Assembly: GCF_017833035.1 (NCBI RefSeq)
Contig: NZ_JAFIBM010000001.1
Location: 248,001-312,000, forward strand
DNA length: 64,000 bases
Direction of reading: 5' to 3'
Source of the DNA: Frigoribacterium sp. PvP032
GTDB taxonomy: Bacteria; Actinomycetota; Actinomycetes; Actinomycetales; Microbacteriaceae
This document shows, in pieces, positions 25,884-34,393 of this stretch. Positions within the stretch are counted from its first letter, which is position 1, and each line of letters opens with the position of its first letter. The notes beneath the pieces were generated by a model. The model was given only the letters and a program-made list of their open reading frames with translations, had not been told where the DNA came from and ran no database searches. Both the position numbers and the translations under genes were made by a program.

Positions 25884-26735
25884 CTAGGGCTTGGGCTCGG
25901 GCGCGGACGCGGACGAGCGACGGACCGGGTCCTCGTCGACGACGTGGTGCCGGCCGAGCGGCAGCATCATCGGCGCGCCCGTGGTCGGGTCGGCGACGAC
26001 CCGGCTGTCGAGGCCGAAGACGGCGCGGACGCAGTCCTCGGTGAGCACCTCGTGCGGGGTGCCCGCGGCGTGCACCCGGCCGCCGGCCAGCGCGACGAGG
26101 TGGTCGGCGTAGCGCGCGGCCAGGTTGAGGTCGTGCAGCACCATCACGACGGTCGTCCCGCGCGACCGGTTCAGGTCCGTCAGCAGGTCGAGCACCTCCA
26201 CCTGGTGGCTCACGTCGAGGAACGTCGTCGGCTCGTCGAGCAGCAGCACGTCGGTCTGCTGTGCGAGCGCCATCGCGATCCAGACCCGCTGGCGCTGGCC
26301 GCCCGAGAGCTCGTCGACCGAGCGGTCGGCGAGCCCGGTGGTCTCGGTCGCCTCGAGCGCCTCGGCGACGGCGAGGTCGTCGGCGGAGCTCCAGCGCGAG
26401 AGCAGGCCCTGGTGCGGGTGCCGCCCCCGGCCGACCAGGTCCGCGACCGTGATCCCCTCGGGCGCGACGGGCGACTGGGGCAGCAGGCCGAGTGTGCGGG
26501 CCAGCTGCCGCGCGGGCGTCCGGTGCACCTCGGCCCCGTCGAGCACGACCTGCCCCGCGCGCGGCTTCAGCAGCCGTGACATCGAGCGCAGCAGCGTCGA
26601 CTTGCCGCAGGCGTTCGCCCCGACGATCGCGGTGATGCGCCCGGGCGGCACGACGAGGTCGAGGTCGTCGACGACGACGCGGTCGCCGTAGCCGAGCGTG
26701 AGTCGTCGGGCGACGAGCGAGTGGTCGGTTGTCAC
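25884..26735 (-). CDS. Iron-siderophore ABC transporter ATPase (FecE/FepC type)
   Basis: A 283-aa ATPase with Walker A GANACGKST (near 38-46), signature LSGGQRQR, Walker B VLLLDEPTTFLD and switch His in VLHDLNLAARYAD, typical of siderophore/heme/B12 importers. GTG 26735 overlaps the upstream permease stop by 4 bases (GTGA). The C-terminus has a variable, Pro-rich tail. Last gene of a four-gene operon under a probable iron box. Confidence 0.93.
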   Translation of the reverse strand: MTTDHSLVARRLTLGYGDRVVVDDLDLVVPPGRITAIVGANACGKSTLLRSMSRLLKPRAGQVVLDGAEVHRTPARQLARTLGLLPQSPVAPEGITVADLVGRGRHPHQGLLSRWSSADDLAVAEALEATETTGLADRSVDELSGGQRQRVWIAMALAQQTDVLLLDEPTTFLDVSHQVEVLDLLTDLNRSRGTTVVMVLHDLNLAARYADHLVALAGGRVHAAGTPHEVLTEDCVRAVFGLDSRVVADPTTGAPMMLPLGRHHVVDEDPVRRSSASAPEPKP

Positions 26736-27856
26736 AACGAGCCTCCGGCACGGTTGGTGCGGACGATGAGATGGATCAGGTAGGGGGCGCCGAGCACCCC
26801 GGTGACGACCCCGACGGGGAACCGCGTGCCGAGCGCGAACTGCCCCACGACGTCGGCCACGAGCACGAGCAGCGCCCCGACGAGTGCCGACGGCACGAGC
26901 AGCGAGCCGTGCGGACCGACGATCCGCGCCGCGATCGGCCCCGCCAGGAAGGCGACGAACGCGATCGGCCCGCAGGCCGCGGTCGCGAACGAGATGAGCC
27001 CGACCGCCGCGAGGATGACGACCAGCCGCGTGCGGTCGACCCGCACCCCGAGCGCCGCGGCCGTGTCGTCGCCGAGCTGCGTGACCGAGAGGTCGCGCGA
27101 CCGCGAGAGCAGCACGGGCGTCAGCACGACGAGCGCGACCAGCACCGGGACGACCTGCGGCCAGCTCGTGCCGTTGAGGCTCCCCGTCAACCAGCGCAGC
27201 GCCTCCTGCAGGTCCCACTGCGCCGCGCCCGACAGCACGTACGCCGTGAGGCTGTCGAGCATCGCGGCGACGCCGATCCCGACGAGCACGAGCCGCGTGC
27301 CCGCGACGCCGCCCTTCTTCGACAACAGGTACACGAGCACCGCGACGGCGAGCCCGGCGGCGATCGCGAAGGCCGAGACCTGCGCGTCGTCGAGCGACAG
27401 GGTCACGATGGCGAACGCGGCGGCGGCGCTGGCGCCCGAGCTGATGCCGATGATGTCGGGGCTCGCGAGCGGGTTGCGCAGCATCGTCTGGAACGTCACG
27501 CCGCCCAGGCCGAAGCAGAGCCCGGCGGCGATCGCGAGCACGGCCCGCGGCAGGCGCAGACGGCCGACGGTGAAGGAGGCGCCCGGCACGTCCTGACCGA
27601 GGACCACGCCGAGCACGTCGCCGGGCCCGTAGAAGGTGCGCCCGACCATCAGGGTGAGCACGAAGACGAGCAGCACGGCGGCGGCCAGCAGGCCGATCAC
27701 GGCGCGGCGGCGGCGACCGCGACGGGCGCGGCCGCGGGCGACGTCGGAGGCGACGCTCGCGATGCGCGCCGTGCGGGCCGTGCTCGCCTCGCGGGCTGCG
27801 TCGACCCCGGCAGGCGAGGAGGCGCCCCTCGCGGAGCGCACGTCCGCGCCGCTCAC
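26732..27856 (-). CDS. FecCD-family iron-siderophore permease (second subunit)
   Basis: A 374-aa permease with about nine membrane segments and the family motifs RLPRAVLAIAAGLCFGLGG, RNPLASPDIIGISSGAS and GARIVGPHG-like AARIVGPHG. The first 50 residues are an unusual Ala/Arg-rich cytosolic tail. GTG 27856 overlaps the stop of the preceding permease by 4 bases. Likely pairs with the adjacent permease as a heterodimer. Confidence 0.92.
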   Translation of the reverse strand: MSGADVRSARGASSPAGVDAAREASTARTARIASVASDVARGRARRGRRRRAVIGLLAAAVLLVFVLTLMVGRTFYGPGDVLGVVLGQDVPGASFTVGRLRLPRAVLAIAAGLCFGLGGVTFQTMLRNPLASPDIIGISSGASAAAAFAIVTLSLDDAQVSAFAIAAGLAVAVLVYLLSKKGGVAGTRLVLVGIGVAAMLDSLTAYVLSGAAQWDLQEALRWLTGSLNGTSWPQVVPVLVALVVLTPVLLSRSRDLSVTQLGDDTAAALGVRVDRTRLVVILAAVGLISFATAACGPIAFVAFLAGPIAARIVGPHGSLLVPSALVGALLVLVADVVGQFALGTRFPVGVVTGVLGAPYLIHLIVRTNRAGGSL

Positions 27857-28899
27857 AGCGCCCTCAGCTTCGCGCGCCGGACGATCCAGATGAAGAAGGG
27901 AGCCCCGATCAGGGCCGTGACGATCCCCACGTCGATCTCGGCGGGCCGGGCGACGACGCGTCCCACGACGTCGGCGGCGGTGAGCAGCACCGCGCCCCCG
28001 ACGGCCGAGAACGGCAGCAGCCAGCGGTGGTCGACGCCGGTCAGCAGGCGGCAGGCGTGCGGCACGACGAGGCCCACGAAGCCGATCGGGCCGGTGACGG
28101 CGGTCGCCGCCCCGCAGAGCACCACGGCGCCGAGGGCCGAGAGGCCGCGGACGACGGCGACGCGCTCGCCGAGACCGGCCGCGAGCTCGTCGCCGAGGGC
28201 CAGCGAGTTGAGCGCCTTGGCCGAGAGCAGGCAGACGACGAGCCCGACAGCGAGGAAGGGCAGCACCTGGCCGAGGCTCGAGAACGTGCCGCCGCCCACG
28301 CCGCCGATCTGCCACGAGCGGATGTTCGCCGAGATGTCGCCGCGGGGCAGCGCGACGGCGGTGATGAACGAGGCGAGTGCGGCCGAGGTCGCGGCTCCGG
28401 CCAGCGCCAGCTTGAGGGGAGTGGCGCCTCCTCGTCCGAGCGACCCGACCGTGTAGACGAACAGGGCCGTCGCGGCGGCGCCGACGATGGCGACCCAGAC
28501 GATGCTGGTCGCAGCGCTCAGGCCGAAGAACGCGAGGCCGGTGACGACCGCCAAGGAGGCGCCCGTCGTGACCCCGAGGATGCCAGGGTCGGCCAGCGGG
28601 TTGCGCGTCACCCCCTGCATCACGGCCCCGGCGACGGCGAGGGCGGCTCCGGCGGCGACCGCGAGCAGGGTGCGAGGGATCCGCTTCGCGACGGAGGCGC
28701 GGTCGAATCCGTCCGTCGCGCCTCCCAGTGCTGCCAGCACGTCGTCGAGCGACACCGAGCGCGAGCCGATCGTCAGCGACAGCACCATGACGACGACGAG
28801 CACGCCCAGCAGCGCGAGCAGCCACGCGGCACGGAGACGCCTCGGACGGCGCACGGCGGCGACGTCCGAGGCGGTCCCGGAGGTGGTGGTGAGGCTCAC
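27853..28899 (-). CDS. FecCD-family iron-siderophore permease (first subunit)
   Basis: A 348-aa permease with the motifs RIPRTLLAVAAGAALAVAG, RNPLADPGILGVTTGASL and a C-terminal GVPFFIWIVRR-like loop (GAPFFIWIVRRAK). It begins 18 bases after the binding-protein gene and overlaps the second permease by 4 bases. Transport of a ferric siderophore is inferred from the family and from the iron box upstream. Confidence 0.93.
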   Translation of the reverse strand: MSLTTTSGTASDVAAVRRPRRLRAAWLLALLGVLVVVMVLSLTIGSRSVSLDDVLAALGGATDGFDRASVAKRIPRTLLAVAAGAALAVAGAVMQGVTRNPLADPGILGVTTGASLAVVTGLAFFGLSAATSIVWVAIVGAAATALFVYTVGSLGRGGATPLKLALAGAATSAALASFITAVALPRGDISANIRSWQIGGVGGGTFSSLGQVLPFLAVGLVVCLLSAKALNSLALGDELAAGLGERVAVVRGLSALGAVVLCGAATAVTGPIGFVGLVVPHACRLLTGVDHRWLLPFSAVGGAVLLTAADVVGRVVARPAEIDVGIVTALIGAPFFIWIVRRAKLRAL

Positions 28900-28917
28900 G
28901 CTGGTGCTGGCTGCCCG

Positions 28918-29961
28918 TTACTTCTGCGACGCCTCGGCGAGGAGGTCGGCGTACTCGGCGAGGATCCACGAGATCGACAGGGGCGTCGGGTTCGCGGCGG
29001 TGCCCAGCGGGCCGGTGCTCGGCAGGGCGACGATGGCCTTGTTGGCGACGGCCGGCATCTGCGACAGGACGGGGTCGCCCTCGAGGGTCTGGACGAGCTC
29101 GTCGTCGCCGTACGTGACGATCACGTCGACGTCGTCGAACGTGTCGGCCGTCTCGGCGCTCTGCGTGAGCGAGAACAGGTCGGTCGAGTCGGACGCCTCC
29201 TGGATGCTCGCGGGCTGCTGCAGGCCGAGGTCGTCGAAGAACTGCACGCGGGTGTCGTGCGTCGTGTAGAAGCTGACCTCGCTGAGGTCGGTCGTGTCGA
29301 CGTGCGTGAGGAACATCGCGGTGGAGTCGGTCAGCTCGGGGTGCACGTCGGCGACCTCCGCGATCTCGCCCTCGAGGTCCGCGACGAGCTGCTCGCCCTC
29401 GGCCGCCATGCCCATGCCCTGGCTGTTGAACGCGATCATGTCGCGCCAGGAGGTGCCCCACGCGGTCTCGGGGTAGGCGACGACGGGAGCGATCTCGCTC
29501 AGCGTGTCGTAGTCCTCCTGCGTCAAGCCGGAGTACGCGGCCAGGATCACGTCGGGCTCGGTGTCGGCCACGGCCTCGAAGTCGACCCCGTCGGTCTCGT
29601 CGAACAGCACGGGGGCCTCGCCGCCGAGCTCGTCGAGCTTCTCGCTGACCCACGGCAGGATGCCGTCGCCGTCGTCGTCGCCGAAGTCAGCACGCGCCAT
29701 GCCGACCGGGACGACGCCCAGCGCGAGGGGCACCTCCTGGTTGGCCCAGTTCACCGTGGCGATCCGCTCGGGCTTCTCGTCGATGGTCGTCGTGCCGAGC
29801 GCGTGCTCGATCGTGACGGGCGTGAAGTCGCCGCCGCCTGCGGCGCCGTCGGTGCTGCTGCCGCCGTCGGTGCCGGTGCCGGCTCCGGTCGAGCAGGCGG
29901 TCAGGCCGAGTGCGAGGACGGAGGCGGCGCTCAGGGCGAGGAGGCGCGAGGTGCGGGACAT
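28918..29961 (-). CDS. Iron-siderophore substrate-binding lipoprotein
   Basis: A 347-aa lipoprotein with lipobox LTAC near 23 and a Gly/Ser/Thr linker. The mature protein has the helical-backbone binding fold: ITIEHALGTTTIDEKPERIATVNW, ALGVVPVGMA, EPDVILAAYSGL, and VIVTYGDD. A Tat-like signal is not evident. First gene of the operon; GGAAGG lies upstream of ATG 29961. Ligand identity is not readable from sequence. Confidence 0.93.
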   Translation of the reverse strand: MSRTSRLLALSAASVLALGLTACSTGAGTGTDGGSSTDGAAGGGDFTPVTIEHALGTTTIDEKPERIATVNWANQEVPLALGVVPVGMARADFGDDDGDGILPWVSEKLDELGGEAPVLFDETDGVDFEAVADTEPDVILAAYSGLTQEDYDTLSEIAPVVAYPETAWGTSWRDMIAFNSQGMGMAAEGEQLVADLEGEIAEVADVHPELTDSTAMFLTHVDTTDLSEVSFYTTHDTRVQFFDDLGLQQPASIQEASDSTDLFSLTQSAETADTFDDVDVIVTYGDDELVQTLEGDPVLSQMPAVANKAIVALPSTGPLGTAANPTPLSISWILAEYADLLAEASQK

Positions 29962-30174
29962 GGGGGCCTTCCGGAGGTGGGGCAGAGGGAGGTGGGGCGA
30001 GGCGGTGCGGACCTGCCGCGGCGCGTGCCACGGCTGCGGGAGGCGTGACGGATGTGCTGCGGGCACGACGGATCGCCCGGTGTCGGGAGGGCACGCCGAG
30101 CGCGTGCCGCGTCGACGGACAGCCCCTCTTGCCGGTGCTGTGCGGCTCGGGGGCTCTCACGGGTGATCGCCGTG

Positions 30175-30193
30175 TTAGGTGTGCCTTACCTTA
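30175..30193 (-). promoter_or_regulatory. DtxR/IdeR-type iron box upstream of the siderophore operon
   Basis: TTAGGTGTGCCTTACCTTA matches the actinobacterial iron-regulator consensus (TWAGGTWAGSCTWACCTWA) at 17 of 19 positions by eye. It lies about 215 bases before the binding-protein start, implying a long leader or a more distal start of transcription. Repression by an iron-loaded DtxR/IdeR protein would fit the genes' role. Confidence 0.8.
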
Positions 30194-30227
30194 TCTGCGA
30201 CGACGGGTGTCGGCAACCCGTCCTGTT

Positions 30228-30303
30228 CCGCAAATGCCGACTGATCGCCGCCGACACGCCGCGTGGGGAGGTGCATCCCGGGCGTGTCAGTCGGAATTTG
30301 CGG
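30228..30303. repeat. Nested palindrome
   Basis: CCGCAAATGCCGACTGA (30228-30244) pairs with TCAGTCGGAATTTGCGG (30287-30303) with one mismatch. Inside, GACACGCC (30253-30260) pairs with GGCGTGTC (30281-30288). It lies just beyond the iron box, on the side away from the operon. Confidence 0.8.
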
Positions 30304-30583
30304 GCGTTCGGCCTCCGGCGAGCCCAAACCGAGACAGATCCTGCTCGGCGCGGCGGCGCGACCGGGCAGCTGCGGATCGCGCGGCACGGATCACTCTCCA
30401 ATGACGGGCACGGCCAGCGGGGGTAGGGGCGGGGTGGGGAGGCCGCGGAACGCACTTCTTCGCGATGCCAGCCGCGCGCTCTCGACGTGAGGCGACTCAA
30501 AAGCGACGAACCTCCGCGGAACATCGCGTCGCCTTGTCGCTGTCGCGGAGGTGTGCCTGCTTCGCGCGTGGATGACAGCTGAA

Positions 30584-30675
30584 GGAGGCGGCGGCCCGGA
30601 CACAGCAGAGCGCCGCATCCCCGAGACGAGGAGGCGGCGGCCCGGACACGGCAGAGCGCCGTGTCCCCGAGACGG
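30584..30675. repeat. Tandem 46-bp duplication
   Basis: Two adjacent 46-base units share GGAGGCGGCGGCCCGGACAC and GCAGAGCGCCG and differ at about four positions. Only the second unit is followed by the complementary arm that makes a terminator, so the first is an orphan half. Confidence 0.85.
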
Positions 30676-30691
30676 GGACGCGGCGCTCTGC
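30651..30691 (-). terminator. terC terminator
   Basis: GCAGAGCGCCGTGTCCCC pairs with GGGGACGCGGCGCTCTGC (18 bp, one G-U type mismatch) around a 5-base loop, about 30 bases after the terC stop. There is no strong U tract, as is common in this genome. Confidence 0.8.
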
Positions 30692-30721
30692 GGCGGTGCG
30701 GGGGAGGCCGAGCGGTGCGGG

Positions 30722-31777
30722 CTAGTGCGCCGCGCTGTCGTCCTTCTTCGAGGCGGAGGAGTCGTGCGCGTGCGTGATCGGCTCGCCCTCGACGGTCTCG
30801 CGCTTCTTCTTCTCGGCGTCGCCGCGGGTCTTGGCGAGGCTAGCCACGGTCGCGACCGTGATCGTCGCGCCGATGAAGAGCAGCGACAGCCAGATCGGGA
30901 TCTCGGGCACCCAGAGCAGCGGCTCGCCGCCGTTGATGAAGGGCACCTCGTTGACGTGCAGGGCGTGGAAGACGAGCTTGACGCCGATGAAGGCCAGGAT
31001 GACCGCGAGGCCCTGCGACAGGTAGACGAGGCGCTCGAGCAGCCCGCCGATCAGGAAGTACAGCTGACGCAGGCCCATCAGCGCGAACGCGTTGGCCGTG
31101 AAGACGATGTACGCCTCGTTGGTGAGGCCGTAGATCGCGGGGATCGAGTCGAGCGCGAAGACGAGGTCGACGAAGCCGATCGCGATGACGCAGAGCAGCA
31201 GCGGCGTGACGAAGCGCTTGCCCGAGATCTTGACGGTGAACTTGTCGCCGTTGAAGTCGTCGTGCACCGGCAGCACGCGCCGCGCGACGCGCACGAACAT
31301 GTTGTCGGCCGCGTTGCCGCCGTGGTCGCCCTTGAGCTGCTGGTAGGCCAGCACGAAGAGCAGCGCGCCGAAGATGTAGAAGACCCACGAGAAGTTCTCG
31401 ATCAGCGCGGCACCGGCGGCGATGAAGCCGGCGCGCATGATGAGGGCGATGACGATGCCGATCATCAGCACCTTCTGCTGGTACATCCGCGGGATGGCGA
31501 ACCCGGTCATGATCAGCAGGAACACGAAGAGGTTGTCGATCGACAGCGCCTTCTCGGTCAGGTAGCCGGCGAAGTACTCGCCGCCGAAGCCCCAGCCGCT
31601 CGTGAAGCCGATGCCGACGCCGAACAGCAGCGCGAGGCCGATGTAGAAGGCCGACCAGCGGGCCGACTCGCCGATCGTGGGCTCATGCGGCTTCCGCACG
31701 TGCGTGAAGAACTCGTAGACGAAGAAGGCGATCGTCACGCCGATGGTGACGAGCCAGGTGGTCGTGGTGATGTTCAC
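30722..31777 (-). CDS. terC: TerC/Alx-type membrane protein
   Basis: A 351-aa protein with about nine membrane segments. It has both acidic family motifs: LSIDNLFVFLLI and LVFALDSIPAI. The C-terminal tail is charged and His/Asp/Ser-rich. Members are linked to tellurite resistance and to manganese efflux or metalation of exported proteins. GTG 31777 is followed by a clear first helix (WLVTIGVTIAFFVYEFF); longer frames upstream lack membrane character. I looked for a manganese riboswitch in the leader and did not find one. Confidence 0.9.
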   Translation of the reverse strand: MNITTTTWLVTIGVTIAFFVYEFFTHVRKPHEPTIGESARWSAFYIGLALLFGVGIGFTSGWGFGGEYFAGYLTEKALSIDNLFVFLLIMTGFAIPRMYQQKVLMIGIVIALIMRAGFIAAGAALIENFSWVFYIFGALLFVLAYQQLKGDHGGNAADNMFVRVARRVLPVHDDFNGDKFTVKISGKRFVTPLLLCVIAIGFVDLVFALDSIPAIYGLTNEAYIVFTANAFALMGLRQLYFLIGGLLERLVYLSQGLAVILAFIGVKLVFHALHVNEVPFINGGEPLLWVPEIPIWLSLLFIGATITVATVASLAKTRGDAEKKKRETVEGEPITHAHDSSASKKDDSAAH

Positions 31778-31927
31778 GGGAGGTCTCTCCGCAGAGGTCG
31801 GGCTGTGAGGCAGCGGGCCCTGCGCACGAGTGGCGAGGGGGTACTGATCGACAGTAAGGTCGCCAGCGCTGTCAGCGTGCCCCCAAGCAGCCCCGACAGT
31901 GCTGTGAAGCTGCGGTCCCTGCAAGCT

Positions 31928-32464
31928 TCAGGCGGTAGGGCTCTCGACCCCCGGGGCCTGACCCGAGGAGGCGGCGACCCGGTCGATCTCGGCGGTCACG
32001 CCCCCGAGGACCTTCGTCATGTACGGCCCCCACAGCAGCCGGACCACGGCACGCACCAGCAGCCCGCGGCCGGGCTTCGCGTCGAACGAGTACTGCCAGC
32101 AGACGCGGGTGCCGGAGCCCTCCTCGTCGTGCCGGTCGAGGGGCTCGTACCACCACTCGGCGCGGCCGCGCTCGACGAGCGAACGGAGCGGGCCGCGGAA
32201 GTCGGTCAGCTCGTAGACGAACAACGCCGGACGTGCCACGGTCACGAGCGTCTCGACGAGCTGGCCGCCGCCCGAGAGCTCGAGTCGGCGGGTCTGGCCC
32301 GGGGCGTCCCAGGGGCCCGTCTGTCCGTGGACGGCGACGACGGCGGGCAGGGGGCCGGAGCGCGGGTAGAACCCGACCGGCGTCATCGGGGTCCCGATCT
32401 CCCACGCCCGCTCGAGGGACGCCGTCGTCACTCCCTCGCGGATCGCGCTCGCTGTGGTGGTCAT
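31928..32464 (-). CDS. SRPBCC-family protein
   Basis: A 178-aa START-like domain: ASLERAWEIGTPMTPVGFYP, a polar mid-section with ALFVYELTDFRGPL, then GTRVCWQYSFDAKPGRG and a C-terminal helix MTKVLGGVTAEIDRVA. This layout is typical of polyketide-cyclase/dehydrase-like lipid-binding proteins. ATG 32464. Ligand unknown. An AGGAGGCG octamer sits inside its 3' end. Confidence 0.8.
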   Translation of the reverse strand: MTTTASAIREGVTTASLERAWEIGTPMTPVGFYPRSGPLPAVVAVHGQTGPWDAPGQTRRLELSGGGQLVETLVTVARPALFVYELTDFRGPLRSLVERGRAEWWYEPLDRHDEEGSGTRVCWQYSFDAKPGRGLLVRAVVRLLWGPYMTKVLGGVTAEIDRVAASSGQAPGVESPTA

Positions 32465-32684
32465 GAGGATGGTTCGGAGTCACCCGCTCGGGGGACTGGT
32501 CGGTCTGCGGGGGCCGGCAGCCCGCCTCCTCGACTCGGCCTGCGGGGCTGCCGCGCGCCTCCTCGGCCGGGGTCTCCGCCATCACAGAGCCGCCCGGGAG
32601 AGTGCTGGGAGCCGCGCACCGCACCACGTGGTTCGTTCTGCCTGTCAGCCGTCGCACCCGCGGGGCCCCACAGAACGGACCACC

Positions 32685-33608
32685 ATGACAGGCCGAGTCG
32701 CCGTCTTCGCCCCTTCCCCCGTGCTCACGGTCACCGTCGAGGACCACGGCGCCGGTGCCGACGTGCACGTCCACGCGGGCGGTCAGGGGCTCTGGCAGGC
32801 CCGCATGCTGCAGACGCTCGGGGCCGAGGTCGTCGTGGTCGCCGCGCTCGTCGGCGAGACGGGCGCGATCGTGGGGCACCTCTGCGACGACGAGGGCGTG
32901 CCGCTGCTCTCGGTGCGCCGGGACGGCCGCGGCGCTGCCTACGTGCACGACCGACGCGACGGCGAACGGGACGAGCTCGTCGAGACCGCCGGCGACGAGC
33001 TCACGCGACACGACGTCGACGAGCTGTACGGGCTGGCCCTGCGGGCAGGTCTCGAGTCGGACGTCACGCTGCTCAGCGGACCGGTCGGCGACGACACCCT
33101 TCCCGCCGACGTCTACCGACGCCTCGCCGCGGACCTGGGCGCGGTCGACCGGGTCGTCGTCGCCGACCTGTCCGGCGAGCGGCTGGAGGCAGTGCTCGAG
33201 GGAGGCGTGGACGTGCTCAAGGTCAGCGACCAAGAGCTCCTCGCCGACGGGCTGATCACCGGGAGCACCCCCGAGCAGATCGTCGAGGCGATGCGCGACC
33301 TGCGGCTGCGCGGCGCGTCGTCGGTGGTCGTCACCTGCTCGGACCTGCCCACCTTCGTGCTCGACGGGCCGGGTGCGCGGGTGTTCGAGGTGAGCGTCCC
33401 GTCGATGCAGGTCGTCGACACCCGCGGCGCCGGCGACTCGCTCACCGCTGGCGTCGCGGCCGTGCTCGCCGCGGGCGGCGGACTCGAGGAGGCGGTGGTC
33501 ACGGGGACGGCGGCCGGCGCGCTGAACGTCACCCGGCACGGGCTGGGCTCGGGCGACCCGGACGCGATCGCGGCGCTGCGCACGGTCGTGACCGTGCGCG
33601 ACCTCTAG
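32685..33608 (+). CDS. PfkB-family sugar kinase (1-phosphofructokinase-like)
   Basis: A 307-aa kinase. It opens like 1-phosphofructokinases (FAPSPVLTVTV... HVHAGGQGLWQARMLQTLG), and the C-terminal PfkB signature DTRGAGDSLTAG provides the catalytic Asp. A lid-like GLWQA replaces the usual GKGxN loop, so substrate could differ from fructose-1-phosphate. ATG 32685 follows a weak ribosome site. It stands alone, with no PTS genes nearby. Confidence 0.85.
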   Translation: MTGRVAVFAPSPVLTVTVEDHGAGADVHVHAGGQGLWQARMLQTLGAEVVVVAALVGETGAIVGHLCDDEGVPLLSVRRDGRGAAYVHDRRDGERDELVETAGDELTRHDVDELYGLALRAGLESDVTLLSGPVGDDTLPADVYRRLAADLGAVDRVVVADLSGERLEAVLEGGVDVLKVSDQELLADGLITGSTPEQIVEAMRDLRLRGASSVVVTCSDLPTFVLDGPGARVFEVSVPSMQVVDTRGAGDSLTAGVAAVLAAGGGLEEAVVTGTAAGALNVTRHGLGSGDPDAIAALRTVVTVRDL

Positions 33609-33646
33609 CCCGTCCGGCTCGGCGGGCGCGGCGTACCCTCGACGGC

Positions 33647-34276
33647 ATGTCTGGAGAGGAGGGCGCCCCGGCGGCCCGGGGCGACTCGGCACGCAGCGAC
33701 CAGCCGCGGAGCGACCCGCGCGTCGCCGCCGCGCGCTACCGGGCCGAGGGAGAGCGGCCGCCCGACGACGCCCCGCGCGACACCCGCACCGCCGCCGAGA
33801 TGCGCGCCTGGGCCCGCACCGCGATCGACCTCGCGGTGCAGCGCGGCGAGTTCGACGACCTGCCCCTGGCAGGCAAGCCGCTGCCCGGCCTCGCCGGCGG
33901 CACGGTGGACCCCGACTGGTGGATCCGCGGCCTGATCGAGAGGGAGGGGCTCACCGGCCTGGCGCCTCCTGCGCTCTCGCTCCGCACCGAGCACCAGCAG
34001 CTCGACGACGTCCTCGACGGTCTCGGCACCGAGGCCGCCGTGCGCTCCCACCTCGACGACTTCAACGCCCGGATCGTGGAGGCGCGGCGCCAGCTGACCG
34101 GCGGACCTCCCGTCGTGACCCCCACCCGCGACGTCGACGACGAGCTCAGGAGGTGGCGCGAGCGTCGCGAGGAGCGCCGTGCGGCCCGCGCCGCAGCAGT
34201 CCCGCCAGCCCCGCCGACCTGGCGCGAACGGCGCGCGCTGCGCCGCGAGCTGAGGAGGCGGCGGGGCGACGGGTGA
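33647..34276 (+). CDS. DUF1992 (DnaJ homologue subfamily C member 28-like) protein
   Basis: A 209-aa protein. The conserved core is AIDLAVQRGEFDDLPLAGKPLPGL followed by DPDWWIRGLIEREGL, the DUF1992 signature. The C-terminus is Arg-rich and helical (RWRERREERRAARA). The N-terminus is a disordered, charged stretch. Function of the family is unknown. ATG 33647 lies 38 bases after the kinase stop. Confidence 0.85.
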   Translation: MSGEEGAPAARGDSARSDQPRSDPRVAAARYRAEGERPPDDAPRDTRTAAEMRAWARTAIDLAVQRGEFDDLPLAGKPLPGLAGGTVDPDWWIRGLIEREGLTGLAPPALSLRTEHQQLDDVLDGLGTEAAVRSHLDDFNARIVEARRQLTGGPPVVTPTRDVDDELRRWRERREERRAARAAAVPPAPPTWRERRALRRELRRRRGDG

Positions 34277-34393
34277 GACGTCTCACCCGCCGCCGCTGAC
34301 CCGGATGAACCTGGGAGCGGACTCGGCTCGGGGGACGAAGCGCGATACAGTCGAACGTTCCCTCCTGACCGACCTACCGTGAGGACCGCCCGC

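Larger units (their letters stand above)
29962..30721. other. 760-base intergenic region with iron box, palindrome and terminator
   Basis: No gene is supportable. From left to right it holds a long leader of the iron operon, the iron box (30175-30193), a nested palindrome (30228-30303), a looser dyad (ACCTCCGCG 30510-30518 / CGCGGAGGT 30544-30552), and two 46-base tandem units whose second copy forms the terC terminator. Confidence 0.75.

Noticed and set aside
28027-30048. A 673-codon plus-strand frame over the siderophore operon
   Set aside because: Composition is Arg/Gly/Asp/His-biased and it is antisense to three well-recognised transporter genes.
31778-31927. Possible manganese (yybP-ykoY) riboswitch before terC
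   Set aside because: I could not find the two conserved internal loops; only a weak GGGGG/CCCCC pairing is visible.
34277-34393. Possible c-di-AMP (ydaO) riboswitch before the NlpC/P60 gene
   Set aside because: The spacer is too short and lacks the conserved GGGAA and GACGC-type segments.
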